A stretch of 64,000 nt of DNA from Papaver somniferum. Lineage: Eukaryota > Streptophyta > Magnoliopsida > Ranunculales > Papaveraceae. Shown here one piece after another: positions 36,640-48,126 of this stretch. Each line of letters opens with the position of its first letter. Position 1 is the stretch's first letter. Location: positions 133,456,777 to 133,520,776 of the forward strand of contig NC_039361.1 of the NCBI RefSeq assembly GCF_003573695.1. Reading direction: 5' to 3'. Under the pieces are notes generated by a model, which was not told the DNA's origin, did not search any database, and was given only the letters and a program-made list of their open reading frames with translations. Position numbers and translations under genes: made by a program.

Positions 36640-36960
36640 TATACATGCATAAGATTATGAAGTCATTTTTTCCACATGGGCACCAGTTTGTACATCCTAG
36701 TTATGTATTTGACATGTACATAATCTCATGAAATCATTTTTTTCACAAGTGCACTAGTTTGTACAACCTACTTATTTATGCAAGCATAAGCTTATATAGT
36801 TTTTTTTTTCAAATGTTCACCAGTTTGTACATCCTAGTTATTTAAGCAAGCATAAGCTTATGGAGTCATTTTTCAACTTGTGCGCCAGTTTGTACACAAG
36901 GTTATTTACACCGGTTTTGCAATCATTTTTTACACATGTGCACCAACTTATATACAGTTT
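36640..36960. repeat. Diverged tandem repeat, about 66-71 bp period
   Basis: Four units each carry CAGTTTGTACATCCTAGTTA or a close variant (starts near 36684, 36755, 36821, 36887) and CATAAGCTTATG-like plus TCATTTTTT stretches. Single pieces of this unit reappear at about 46505-46585 and 49560-49610. Confidence 0.7.
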
Positions 36961-38066
36961 TTTTTATAACTTGCTTTGGAGGAAAAATACAAACAAAGAA
37001 CAAAAAATTGCATCATTATTTTCAGTTTCAAAAATATCAACATGTGTACAACTATGTTTAACTGGTACACAAAACAATTTACGTCAAATAGCTAGTATAA
37101 AAGAAAGAAGTGCACATAAAATTGAACTGGGTATAACTGGTTTACAAGTATATGCATCTCGTATACGAAGTACAAAAAAAAAGTGTGTATAATTGGTGTA
37201 CCAGAAAATACACCTCGTACAACAAGTGCATCAAATAAACCACACGCTTAAGATGAGATTAGAAGAAAAAAAAAAGTAATTCATGCTCGTCCAACCAAAC
37301 TCATGAATAAAGTTTCTTTTAACATTAAGAAATGATTCACAAAGCAATATTGCATAACAATTGAATTCCCAAGCCTGCATTAATAGATATTAATCATAAT
37401 ATTTTGCCAGAACATATAATCACCAAAACAATGGTTAGCATATAATCACCATACACAAACCTACTTTTTGTAGGAAATACATCGGTGCACACCTACGAAA
37501 TATGCCTTCAAGCGATCATTTATATCCACATACAAACATACTTTTTAATGGGAAATACAATGGTGCACCAATATGTACACACCTACAAAATATGCATGAA
37601 ACCAAGCATTCATACCCTCAAACAACCTATTTCTCACGAAAAATACACTGATGCACCCGTATATACACACTTATTTTTCATGGGAAAAACTTTATATTAC
37701 AAAAACATGTACACAAAAAAAATACATAAAATAAGAGAAAAATATAAGAATACAATGTACAATAAAGCGCACATACTAAATAAATGTAAAATTACGAGTT
37801 TTTTTTTCAATACATCACCACGAACAATTTCAATGTGTTGGTGAAGGAAATACAGTATACAATAAAGTGCACGTATTATATAAATGGTAATATCATTTCA
37901 TCACCATGAACAAAAATTACGGTGTACCATATATAAATTAAACGCACATTTCTCTGCCTTATAAATGTCAATTATTTCTATGGAAGATATCTCATAATAT
38001 TCTCCTTGTGATGGAAAGGATTGGCAGGCATGTTCAAAATCATTCCACAGTTTGTAAAAGACGCAA
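36950..38066. repeat. Long inverted repeat, arm A
   Basis: About 1.1 kb that is present as a close reverse complement at 45128-46205. The match runs from GGAGGAAAAATACAAAC to CACAGTTTGTAAAAGA with few differences. It is full of GTACAC/GTGCACC words and has overlapping short frames (36860-37192, 37485-37844) without a recognised domain. The right end overlaps the LINE piece at 38008. Confidence 0.85.
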
Positions 38067-38340
38067 TCAAGAAGAGGAATCTGCAACACGGATGCTTATT
38101 CAGTGTCCCTATGCAACGGAGGTCCGGAATCACATTGATAGAAGTCTGCATGTTACTCTAGGAGAGGTGGATAACATTCAGATATGGATGAAATCAACAT
38201 GGCTAAAAGAAGAGGATGACGTTTTTTTTTCAAAAATCAACATAAAATTAACCTGGTTGTTGTCACTTTATTGTTCATGTGGAAATCAATATGTGAACTT
38301 GCCTTTGAAGATATCTGAAACCGGCTAGGGACATATATTA
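38008..38340 (+). pseudogene. LINE fragment: zinc-binding RT C-terminal region
   Basis: The frame reads ESATRMLIQCPYATEVRNHI followed by W-rich sequence (IQIWMKSTWLKEEDD), a pattern like the zf-RVT region of plant L1-type LINEs. A +1 shifted frame near 38270 reads LLFMWKSICELAFEDI, also typical of that region, so at least one frameshift separates the parts. RT is absent upstream; the piece is truncated. Confidence 0.6.
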
Positions 38341-38410
38341 CAGAATCATAATTTTCTTCCATAGTTCCAACATTAAAATTAGTATAGGTAGTAATGTTGG
38401 GACTAGTAGC

Positions 38411-39660
38411 TGAAAAAACGGAGGTCTAACAAACACACCCAATATTTCTCTTAGCAATCTATATGGACAAACTCCAATATACTTTTGAGAGAATCAACTA
38501 GACAGTCAGACTCGATCTCAAGAAAAGTATATTCAAGAGTTGTATCTCTGTTTCACAATGTAATCAGCAAATCAAACAAATAGAAATTCGTGAGCCTGAT
38601 TATTATGTGAAACAACTTGAATGGTACCAAAGACCAATGTTCAAGTGTCGATCAATATAATCAACAACCAATGGTTGGAGTTTATAATTGATTGAACTAC
38701 GCACAATCTGTGATATTTCTATTATATAACAAAATATAATGTGGAAAAGAAATAACACAGATACCAGAAATTTTGTTAACGAGGAAACCGCAAATGCAGC
38801 AAAACCTAGTCCATATTTGAACACCACACTGTATTAAACCGCTACAGACACTAGCCTACTACCAAGTTAACTTCGGACTGGAATGTAGTTGAGCCCTAAC
38901 CAATGTCACACTGATCAAGGTACAGTTGTGTTCCTTACGCCTCTTGAACCACGCCGGATTCTGCGCACTTGATTCCCTTAGATGATCTCACCCACAACTA
39001 AGAGTTGCTACGACCCAAAGTCGAATAATTGATAAACAAATATGTCTCCCACATAAAAGTTTATTGTATAGATAAATTTGTCTCCCGCAGATATACCTAC
39101 GAGTTTTTTTCCGTATTTTGATAAATCAAGTCTATTATAGAGTTGTTCAATTGTTTATATTCTCATAGAAGTATACAAGACACAATTGAAGCAAAATCGA
39201 TTTTGATTCACTCGAATCATTTCATGAACATTATAGCCACGGTTTGCAAAAGATTGATTCCTTATTATATAAATGTATTAGTTCATGAACAAACCGATTT
39301 TAGAACATAACCTACTTAAGTATGCAAACGGGTACGCATACCTAAGTAGCCGGACTGAGTTTGGTTACGCCAGTATGCGTACGGGTACGCATACCATTTT
39401 ACACTTCCAAACTATAGCAGAAATTCATGGAACTTGAACTTCCGCCAGTACGCATACGGGTACGCATACTTAGTTTCCGGACTTCAAACAACCAACCAAT
39501 ACGCGTACGGGTTCGCATACCATGGTTCCCGGTTTTGGACTTTACACAAATGTGAATACACACTATGTTTATATCCAATCATGGTCAAAATGTTCTAAAC
39601 CCTTATGAATATGCATTTTGTGTAAATTCCGTGGAATTTGACTAATGGTAACTTTCTGCA
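38411..39660 (-). repeat. Inverted copia family 2 LTR fragment (3' part)
   Basis: On the - strand it reads as the family 2 LTR from about the hairpin-module region to its end (...GTTAGACCTCCG then TTTTTTCA at 38411). The block with CGAGGAAACCGC and CCTAGTCCATATTTGAACACC is the inverse of 17409-17480. It contains four palindrome modules (39318-39522). The 5' part of the LTR is missing; a forward LTR fragment begins about 120 bp further on. Confidence 0.75.
39318..39522 (-). repeat. Four palindrome modules
   Basis: Copies start near 39318, 39372, 39447 and 39499. The second and third have nearly complete AGTATGCGTAC/GTACGCATACT-type arms around GG. Spacings are about 54, 75 and 52 bp. Confidence 0.8.
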
Positions 39661-39777
39661 TATCATTTGATTTATTTGATTTATTGATAGAATAATGTGT
39701 TAGTGAGATATTTTCAAATGACCCTACCATCAGTATTTCTTTGGGCAGCTGAACAGAATTTCATCCTTGAGATAGAG

Positions 39778-40676
39778 TTGCTATCTCAAGCATGTTTGTC
39801 AATGTTAGTGATCAAAACTATAAGTCTGGATTTCTAGCCTATTTATAGATGTCTTTGACTAGGACATAGATAGTGTAGTTAAGCTTAGATTTCACAGAGT
39901 TCATCATTTGAAGACGAAGAACTACTAAGGGGAGCTTGTGGAACTTCTTCGACAAAAGGTATCTGGATACTTGAATTCATCTATCACTTGGAAAGTTTAT
40001 TTCTACTATCTCCTATATTGAGACATAAGTCGTGTAAAGATATAGTTTTATCTTTACACATTTGAGATTTCGAGCTGAGTATATCCCGCTTACATATTTC
40101 TCGAAATATGTGTTGGTAAACTTTCTCTTCGACCAAGTTCATCTTATATCATGAGAAAATTTCCGAGTAACATCTTACATGGTTTGTGTGATACAATCAT
40201 TTGATGTAGGCTTGGAATGTTTCGATAATGATTATTTTAATATCTTGAAAATTGCTTTGGTGCTAATAGTGTGTGAAAACAACTATTGTCATTATAGAAG
40301 AATGTTTCAATGATTGAAATAAAGAGTTGAGAATGTAACCATGTTTGAATATAGGCATATACAGTGTGTTCGCACATTAGTGTATAAATCCACAAACCGA
40401 AAACCAAGTGTATGCATATGTGTGTATACCAAATTGGTGAAGGAGACAAGATAAGTATGCGTACCCGTACGCATACTGGCTGAAGTTTTCGAACCGAAAA
40501 TATCTGCTGAGTTTGGGAATTACAAACTCCTAAACTAGTCACCTTAAGTATGCGTACCCGTATGCATACTAGCGGATGTTTACGAACCGAAAATTTCTGC
40601 TGAGTTTGGAAACTTAACAAACTCAAATCTGGTTGCTTAAGTACGCATACCTGTACGCATACTTAAGTTGGTTACT
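39778..40676 (+). repeat. Copia family 2 LTR fragment (5' part)
   Basis: Starts within the LTR at CTATCTCAAGCATGTTTG and follows the family 2 LTR through TATTTCTCGAAATATGTGTT to GGTTACTTTG, where gypsy LTR sequence (- strand) follows. It is the uninterrupted counterpart of 13520-13782 plus 15745-16240 and shows what the insertion there removed. Confidence 0.8.
40454..40663 (+). repeat. 93-bp tandem array of palindrome modules
   Basis: Three modules at 40454-40477 (perfect arms AGTATGCGTAC and GTACGCATACT around CC), 40547-40570 and 40640-40663, spaced exactly 93 bp. Each of the first two is followed by CGAACCGAAAAT and TCTGCTGAGTTTGG. Confidence 0.9.
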
Positions 40677-40729
40677 TTGTTTAGATAATAACCATATTTT
40701 GAGTATGATGTATATGTCGTTACCACGGA

Positions 40730-41509
40730 ATTTGATTTATTGATGCATATGAGAAAAGTTGAGATATATCGCTACGATTGAAGAACCGCTCTGAAACCCT
40801 AGCTTTCGATATGTGTGATATTTCTCCTCTCCAATACTTACAATTTCGTGATCCCTTGATGATGATTCATTCATGACCTAATACCTCCCTTTATAGGTTT
40901 GCATTGCTTGGCCTTCACGTACTTAGTTCGGTTCAAGAACCCGACCCAAAAATATGAAATAACGACCCCAAACGTGACCTTAGGCCTTCCAAGGTATGCA
41001 TGCATGTTTTCCTACTTTCTAAGTACGCGTACCCGTACGCATACTACAAAATCCATCAGAAATTTTCGGAATCAAAGTACGCGTACCCGTTTGCATACTT
41101 TACTGTCTTCGGTATTCGATAAAAATTCGTTTTGGCGACAACTTCTTCATCCGAACTCGGAATGACCTAATTATTTTTGCATTCTTTTCCTCTTTAGATT
41201 CTATTCAAGATGGTGATGAGAAATCCTTAATTTGAATTAATTAATCTCGGTCTTTGGCCTGTCTCTTGATTTTGAACGTTTTGCTCCTTTTCGTCGCACT
41301 TCTTCCACTTCTCTTGGACTTGAGCACTTGGATACTTGGAATACTTCTCTTCCTATCTATTTTCAACACTTTGTAGCTCCTTTTTGGATGATTCACCTAA
41401 TATAGACGAATAAGAGAAAACAAGAGTAATAATACGAAAATATGCAAGAATAATAGCTAAAACAAGTATGGAATGAACACTAAAATCATATGAATTATGC
41501 ACTTATAAA
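40730..41509 (-). repeat. Partial 3' LTR of the gypsy relic
   Basis: On the - strand it starts TTATAAGTGCATAATTCATA and runs past GGCCAAGCAATGCAAACC to about 40730. It matches the + strand LTR at 49637-50300. It carries two palindrome modules at 41022-41045 and 41076-41099, 54 bp apart. Confidence 0.8.
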
Positions 41510-41526
41510 ATTCCCCCACACTTCGC
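41510..41526 (-). promoter_or_regulatory. Polypurine tract of the gypsy relic
   Basis: On the - strand GCGAAGTGTGGGGGAATT directly precedes the LTR, the standard plus-strand primer of Athila/Tat elements. Confidence 0.7.
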
Positions 41527-43251
41527 TTTTGTTATTCCTCGAGCAAACTAAAATAAAAATAATCCTAAATACAAAAACTCCATGTCGTAGAGAAAACAGT
41601 TACACTTACCATGTATAACAAGCCTTTAAACCCCTAGGTGTCCCTAGTAGACGAGTTATAGTATCTTGAGGGTTTACAAGAGGTATACCCACAAAACCGA
41701 TTCCAATTTCTCGCCTTGGAAGAACCACTAAGGATAGACACAAAGTAGAAAGCCAAATAACTAGCTTGCGTAAGTTCTTTAGCTGCAAACATCCCACATA
41801 CATTCCAATCATCACGCGCAAGTAATTACTTATGTGTGACATTCAACATGTTTACAAAACTCTAATAAGATAGTCATCGTACTTGTTGCAACGTTTGTCA
41901 CAACACTCGCATACTGAAATCACATGGATAGATAAGAGAATGGAAATAGAAAAGTGAAGTGTGCAAATGTTGACTAAAGTGAAAGATGTTACCCACAATA
42001 CTTGTATGAATGCCGTCAAATGATTCTTATTTATAGCCCAATAGTTGAGAAAAGAACCCATTTAACTCGACCACATGATTAGATACTCTAAGCGCATGTT
42101 CCTTTTCAGCAAGTATGTGATAGTTGCCTTGGATCCTGCATTCCACGCTTGTTTAGGCGACAGAGAGAGGGACAACGTTTCACACATACTGCTATGAAAG
42201 TGTCGAGAACCTCATCAATAGTATTTGACTTGCCATATAATGATGATTGGTTCTTGTTTTTATCAACTATTTTATTTTTTTTGGATCACTCTTTACGAGT
42301 GTAATATAATTATCTTATGGGGCTTTTATATACTCAACCAATGATTACATTGCTACAACATCCACAGCAGTATCAGGATCCCACCAAATCACTTTAGAGA
42401 AACATATAACTGCAAAAAATAAAAAGAAAGTGATTCAGTAATGATTAATTGTGAGGATGAATCTTTCAAACGACGACCATAGCTGAGTTTCGCATTTAAT
42501 TATGAACTTATGTATTTAAGGATTGTAGAATGATAAATTGGAACTCAATCTATAGCCGTAAGAACTGTTTCAACCTTAAAAATTTTAGAGTGTCATCCTA
42601 AGTAGCTCATAATTAACTCCAAAATATGAAGTCTCAAGAATGCAAGAAATAAAATAGTATTATTTTATTTTATTTTTAATGTGTATATGCAAATAGTATG
42701 ATACTAAATGCTCCCCCACACTTAAACTCAACATTGTCCTCAATGTTCGAAACCGAAAATTCTGATTTCTGACATAACAGCCCTGAAAATCTCAAAAACT
42801 GTACCAATAGGTAGGGAACCAAGAGAAACATCCTAAACGAAAGTTGTTCGCCTAAGTCTTTTCTATAAGGTGTCAGAATTTCACAGTGTTTTGATAAAAT
42901 TTCTTACTTTTATGGCATACGTGCTAACTGACATGCAATCTGAAAAAGTTCTGGAAAAATACTGAAACTCAAATGTCCAGGCCTATATATCTAACTTAAC
43001 AGACTAAGAATTCAGATTATTTTTTTGGAAAAGAAAGGTGAGTCTGTCCTACTTAAAATTTGGGATCAACCACTCAAATAAGACCTCGTATGAAGTCTCG
43101 AGAGCAATTTTGGTGACAAGTGCGCAGTCAGAATTTTCTGACGAGAATTCGTCAAAACTTTCATTATAGATATAGGACTTGTAAAATCTAAGGTGGGAAT
43201 GCAAGGTATGATATGCAAGACTAAGGAAATGAAAATCAAAAGGGATAAAGA
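41527..43251 (-). other. 3' untranslated part of the gypsy relic
   Basis: About 1.7 kb between pol and the PPT. No recognised protein, although several short - strand frames exist. It contains the block CATTGAGGACAATG with TTTAAGTGTGGGGGAG (- strand, 42745-42711), shared with the element at 57413. Confidence 0.6.
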
Positions 43252-43312
43252 TACAAAACCGATGGGTTGCCTCTCATTTAGCGCTTTGTTTAACGTCCTC
43301 AACCTGACTTGG
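43252..43312 (-). other. Conserved post-pol motif of Athila/Tat-like elements
   Basis: On the - strand AAAGCGCTAAATGAGAGGCA followed by ACCCATCGGTTTTGTATC lies just after the integrase stop. A near-identical motif is at 61877-61947 on the + strand in the other gypsy element. Confidence 0.7.
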
Positions 43313-43325
43313 CGTTCCAGTTATG

Positions 43326-44895
43326 CTACTCCTCCAGAGGGAGTAAATCACGAAGCTCAATTTCATCCATGTTCACATAGGCAACTTTTTCATAATATGG
43401 CTTCAATCTATGGCCGTTTACTTTTGAAGTTGCCCCATCTCCAAGATTAGAAATTTCAACTGCACCATAAGAGAAAACATTAGTAACAACAAACGGTCCA
43501 ATCCATCTAGACCTTAGCTTCCCAGGAAATAGTTTAAGACGAGAATTAAATAAAAGAAATTTTTGACCCACAACAAAATTCTTTCGAGAAATTATCTTGT
43601 CATGGAAAAGTTTCGTCTTTTCCTTGTATATACGAGAACTCTCGTAAGCATCATTACGTATCTCCTCTAGCTCGTTAAGTTGTAACTTCCTTTGTTTCCC
43701 CGCATTGTCATAATCCATTATCGCCCAATAAGCCTTATGCTCAAGTTCAACCGGAAGATGACAAGCTTTTCCATAAACCAATCGATATGGAGACATACCA
43801 ATCGGTGTTTTGTACGCCGTTCTATATGCCCATAATGCATCAGTAAGCCTATCACTCCAATCTTTCCGAGTAGTTTTTACGGTTTTCTCAAGAATGGATT
43901 TAATCTCACGGTTCGAGATTTCAACTTGCCCGCTAGTTTGTGGGTGATATGGCGTATCAACCTTGTGTGTTATGTTGTACTTCTTGAGTAGAGCATGGAA
44001 GAATTTCTGAAAATGTGAGCCTCCATCACTGATAACCACTCTTGGTGTACCATGTCTAGAGAAAATATATTCCTTCACAAACTCACAAACAACTTGAGAA
44101 TCATTAGTGGGGGTGGCTTTAGCTTCCACCAATTTTGAAACATAATCCATAACAAGAAGCATATAAAATTTTCCATAAGAATTGACAAAAGGACCCATAA
44201 AATTTGTGCCCCACACATCAAAAATCTCTGCAGTGAGAATAGGATTGAGTGGTATTTTATTTAGAGCACCTAGATTGCCAGTTCGTTGGCATCTATCACA
44301 AGTTTTGAAAAACATATATATGCATCCTCAAATAGGGTAGGCTAATAAAATCCAATTTCAAGTATTTTGAAAGCGGTACGTTTAGAACCAAAGTGACCAC
44401 CACATGCATAAGTATGACAAAAATTAATAATAGATTGAAATTCAGAATTAGGTACGCACCTGCAGATGATTTAATTAGAACCGTATTTCCACAAGTAGGG
44501 TTCATCCCACACATACTGCTTGGCTATTTTCTTAAGTTTAAGCTTTTGAAAATTAGACATTGTACTAGGTACTTGTCTTATAACCAAGTAGTTCAATATA
44601 TCCGCGTACCAAGGTGTTGAATCTTCAACTGAGAAAATTTGTTCGTCTGGAAAACGATCTTGTAAAGGAAGTTCTTCTTCGAAAACAACAAGTCTACTAA
44701 GGTGATCCGCAACAGTATTTTCAACACCTCTTTTATCTTTAATTTCGTAATCAAATTTTTGCAATAGTTGAATCCACCGTATAAGTCTTGGCTTAGCTTA
44801 TTTCTTCTTTAGTAGGTACGTAGGTGTTGCGTGATCAGAATACACAACCACTATTGAACCAACCAAATAGGATCTAAATTTTAATAAGACCATTT
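43326..44895 (-). pseudogene. pol: gypsy pol fragment: RNase H end and integrase
   Basis: From 44895 downward: KFRSYLVGSIVVVYSDHATP, an in-frame stop, [20 protein letters not shown] then [12 protein letters not shown] (RNase H end). Next comes the integrase zinc finger, with CHTYACGGHFGSKRTAFKIL and, after a one-base frameshift, [11 protein letters not shown]. Finally the core and C-terminus lie in the 329-codon frame 43326-44315. Stops (TAA) occur after KYGSN near 44471 and at GFY* near 44330. The core keeps SDGGSHF (second Asp) and [13 protein letters not shown] (Glu), but the expected first catalytic Asp in W-G-x-D-F-M-G-P is Asn (WGTNFMGPF). The C-terminal part includes [19 protein letters not shown] and GHRLKPYY. 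The enzyme would have joined element cDNA to host DNA; it is dead here. Confidence 0.9.
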
Positions 44896-45127
44896 TTTAT
44901 CACTAATGTGTTGTTTATTACCTTGAACTCATCCACAGTTTATACCTTATGAATAAGTGGATCAACTCTATACACATTAGTTTTTTTCACAGTTGCTGGT
45001 TATTTATAATGGTTCTCGAAATCTCTACCTTATGACCATGCCTGCCAACATTAGTGTTGCGTGATAATACATCATCATCATATGGGCACACGGAATATTC
45101 TAAGGAAGCCCAGTGATAGATGTGTTC
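44896..45127. other. Shuffled-fragment block 1
   Basis: Short phrases such as CACTAATGTGTTGTTTATTA, ATACCTTATGAATAAGT and TGGTTCTCGAAATCTCTACC recur in different order at 46770-46940. The block lies between the truncated RNase H and inverted-repeat arm B. No gene seen. Confidence 0.6.
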
Positions 45128-46205
45128 TTTTACAAACTGTGGAATGATTTTGAACATGCATGCCAATCCTTTCTATCACAAGGATAATATTATGAGATAT
45201 CTTCCATAGAAATAATTGACATTTATAAGGCAGAGAAAGGTGCGTTTAATTTATATATGGTACACCGTATTTTTTGTTCATGGTGATGAAATGATATTAC
45301 CATTTATATAATACGTGCACTTTATTGTATATTGTATTTTCCTTTCCCAACACATTGAAATTGTTCATAGTGATGTATTGAAAAAAAACTCGTAATTTTA
45401 CATTTATTTAGTATGTGCGCTTTATTGTACATTGTATTCTTATATTTTTCTCTTATTTTATGTCTTTTTTTTTGTGTACATGTTTTTGTAATATAAAGTT
45501 TTTCCCATGAAAAATAAGTGTATATATGGGTGCATCAGTGTATTTCTCGTGAGAAATAGGTTGTTTGAGGGTATGAATGCTTGGTTTCATGCATATTTTA
45601 TAGGTGTGTACATATTGGTGCACCATTGTATATCCCATGAAAAAATATGTTTGTATGTGGCTATAAATGATCGCTTGAAGGCATATTTCGTAGGTGTGCA
45701 CCGATGTATTTCCTATGAAAATTAGATTTGTGTAAGGTGATTATATGCTAACCATGGTTTTGGTGATTATATGTTCTGGTGAAATATTATGATTAATATC
45801 TATTAATGCAGGATTGGGAATTCAATTGTTATGCAATATTGTTTTGTGAATCATTTCTTAATGTTAAAAGAAACTTTCTTCATGAGTTTGGTTGGACGAG
45901 CATGAATTACTTTTTTATCTAATCTCATCTTAGACGTGTGGTTTATTTGATGCACTTGTTGTACGAGGTGTATTTCTGGTACACAAATTATACACACTTT
46001 TTTTTGTACTTGGTATACGAGATGCATATACTTGTAAACCAGTTATACCCAGTTCACTTTTAGGTGTACTTATTTCTTTTGTACTAGCTATATGACGTAA
46101 ATTGTTTTGTGTACCAGTTAAACATAGTTGTGCACATGTTGATATTTTTGAAACTAAAAATAATGATGCAATTTTTTGTTTGTATTTTTTTCCCAAAGTA
46201 ATCAT
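45128..46205. repeat. Long inverted repeat, arm B
   Basis: Reverse complement of 36950-38066, from TCTTTTACAAACTGTGGAAT to the CCCAAAG end. The arms are separated by about 7 kb of LINE, copia and gypsy pieces. It joins abruptly at 46208 to a fragment of the Tat/Ogre-like LTR. Confidence 0.85.
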
Positions 46206-46207
46206 AC

Positions 46208-46515
46208 CAGTCCGGGCGCTTTCGACAGACTCCTAGAACATCCTTTCAGGATACACTGGTCTTGTTGGCCCATCATATGGACACAAAGTTAATTCCTAAC
46301 ACATCTCTGCAAGATACGCTGGTCAAAGACAAGTGAGCCAGAGTCTCGCAGAGGCATTAATTGGGCGTACAAAGTCTTTTTCTCTTAGGACGAGTCTCAG
46401 CTGACCATAGAGAGATTCAAATCCGTTAAGAAAATCTTTGGAGAGATTTTGATCCGTCTGCAAAATCTCGGAGAGATTCAAATCACTCTGCAAAATCACG
46501 GAGAGATTTTGATCC
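46208..46515 (+). repeat. Fragment of the Tat/Ogre-like LTR
   Basis: Matches about 25190-25500 and 32640-33010: CTTTCGACAGACTCCTAGAA, GCCAGAGTCTCGCAGAGGC, then two to three units of the 30-bp minisatellite, ending at GAGATTTTGATCC. Confidence 0.85.
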
Positions 46516-47050
46516 ACGAGTTTGTACAACCTACTGATTTGTAACCCTTATGGTTATTTTGTTTATGGTCACCAGTTTGTACATCACGGAGGTTGAATAC
46601 TTAGGCCTTCACAAGTATGCATACCCGTTTAATCACTCTCCGTGATTTGTGTAATTTTATGATCAAAATAACCATAAAATATTTTGTTTATGCTTGCACT
46701 ATTTTGTTTCTAATGCTAGTTGTAGATATTCAGTAGGTCAATACAGAGGACCATAAGGGGTCCAAATCACTAATGTGTTGATCACTAATGATTTGTTCTC
46801 TAATAAACAACACATTAGTGAAAGATGGTTCTCGAAATCTCTACCAGATAATTAGTGATCACTAATGTGCCAACTCTATAAACAAATGTTATACCTTATG
46901 AATAAGTCTATACCGTATGATGATGTTATACAACATTAGTGAAAGATGCCCATATTTGATCACTAATAGTTGAATCAACTATTCTACCACATAAAAAGTT
47001 GCATCCTTACGAAGATATCTCACTAAAATTTATTACAGTTGATTTATTGA
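46516..47050. other. Shuffled-fragment block 2
   Basis: Built of short pieces found elsewhere in the window: GTTTGTACAACCTACT (36756 array), TACTTAGGCCTTCACAAGTA (inverse of the gypsy LTR near 50140), GTTGTAGATATTCAGTAGGT (also at 49256), and CACTAATGTG and TGGTTCTCGAAATCTCTACC (also at 44896-45060). No gene seen. Confidence 0.6.
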
Positions 47051-48097
47051 TCGTTCATAATATTCTCCTTGTAATAAATCACACGGAATTTGATTGACAA
47101 ACAAAAGTTAAGCCTATTGTATCATTATGCAAATATTGATGGAAGATGGGATGAATTTTTGTTTACAAAGATTAAGTCTATTACATGTCTCTATGCAAAT
47201 AGTGATGAAAGATAGAATGAATCTTTGTTTATTCCGCAATATTTGTCTTCCCTGATCCACATCTTTGTGTAAATATTGTGTGGCTCCGTAAATTTTCTTA
47301 TGTCGAGAATTTCCGATTAAATTATTCATGGGTTCTCTTGTGGTTAAATTAATTGAGTACTTTGGATACAAATTCATATTTCATGTGATTTGTTAATGTC
47401 CAAAGAAATCCTTATTTTCTTGTGAAAGTAAGGTCGCTCTTGTTGTTCTCTCGGGTTGACATTTTATGGGGGGGAGTTCTTATAGTGCTTAATTACCATA
47501 TCTTTGTGGGGAGTGCAGTTGTGGAATATTATAGGGGTTATCTTGTATCTTTATAAACTCCTTGATGAATGCATTTAGCTTCGGCTATATGACTGCATCT
47601 AAACAAAGTTGATATGTGGTTCTCTTTTGGTCATGAAGTATCTCTATGAAAATTTCATTAGGATCCCACTAGTTTTCGTACCTTTTCCAATTTATATTGA
47701 TAAAAAGGGGGAGAATTAATGTGTAGTTCACATTACAAATACATATGGTTTACGGATCATTATCTAAGGGGGAGTGGTTTTCATGTGAGATGAAGTATTG
47801 ACTAAGCGGGAGTGATACATATCACCATAGTATTGTTGTCGAAGTTGTGATATAAGAACTTTGATGGCGTGTAATAATACTATGACATTATATAACAATG
47901 ATCGAGAGATTTTGTTTTCTCATTGTTATGGCTACGGAAATTCAACAACGATGATGCTAAACTTACAACCTTTGGAATCATTGGAGTACTTGGAAGTGAC
48001 GAAGATTTCGAGTAATGTTGAAGCACCAAGGAGATAAAGCATGTGGACGAGAAGCTACAATGTTTATTTATTTTGTAATCCATATGTATTGATAGTT
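47051..48097 (+). other. 3' internal region of a copia family 2 element
   Basis: Noncoding stretch leading to a PPT and LTR. Units containing ATGCAAATATTGATGGAAGAT and a variant repeat near 47125 and 47190. Purine tracts AAAAAGGGGGAGAA (about 47702), CTAAGGGGGAGTGG (about 47764) and CTAAGCGGGAGTG (about 47802) precede the final PPT. No gag or pol was found. Confidence 0.55.
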
Positions 48098-48126
48098 TTG
48101 TCATTAAAATTGACAAAGGGGGAGAT
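48098..48126 (+). promoter_or_regulatory. Polypurine tract with hairpin, copia family 2
   Basis: TTTTGTCATTAAAATTGACA then AAGGGGGAGAT, the same arrangement as at 8492-8521, immediately before the LTR start. Confidence 0.7.

Larger units (their letters stand above)
40730..44895 (-). mobile_element. Athila/Tat-type gypsy relic (RNase H - integrase - 3' region - LTR)
   Basis: On the - strand the order is: truncated RNase H (from about 44895), integrase, the conserved post-pol motif (43312-43252), a purine-rich block (42745-42711), PPT (41526-41510) and part of the 3' LTR (41509 to about 40730). The order RNase H then integrase is diagnostic of Ty3/gypsy. RT, protease, gag and the 5' LTR are missing. 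A second, + strand copy of the LTR is at 49637-50430. Confidence 0.85.

Noticed and set aside
36860..37844. Frames of 110 and 119 codons in inverted-repeat arm A
   Set aside because: Composition follows repeated GTACAC/CATATT words; the equivalent frames in arm B are broken; no domain.
43193..43450. 85-codon + strand frame over integrase end
   Set aside because: Antisense shadow of the gypsy pol frame.
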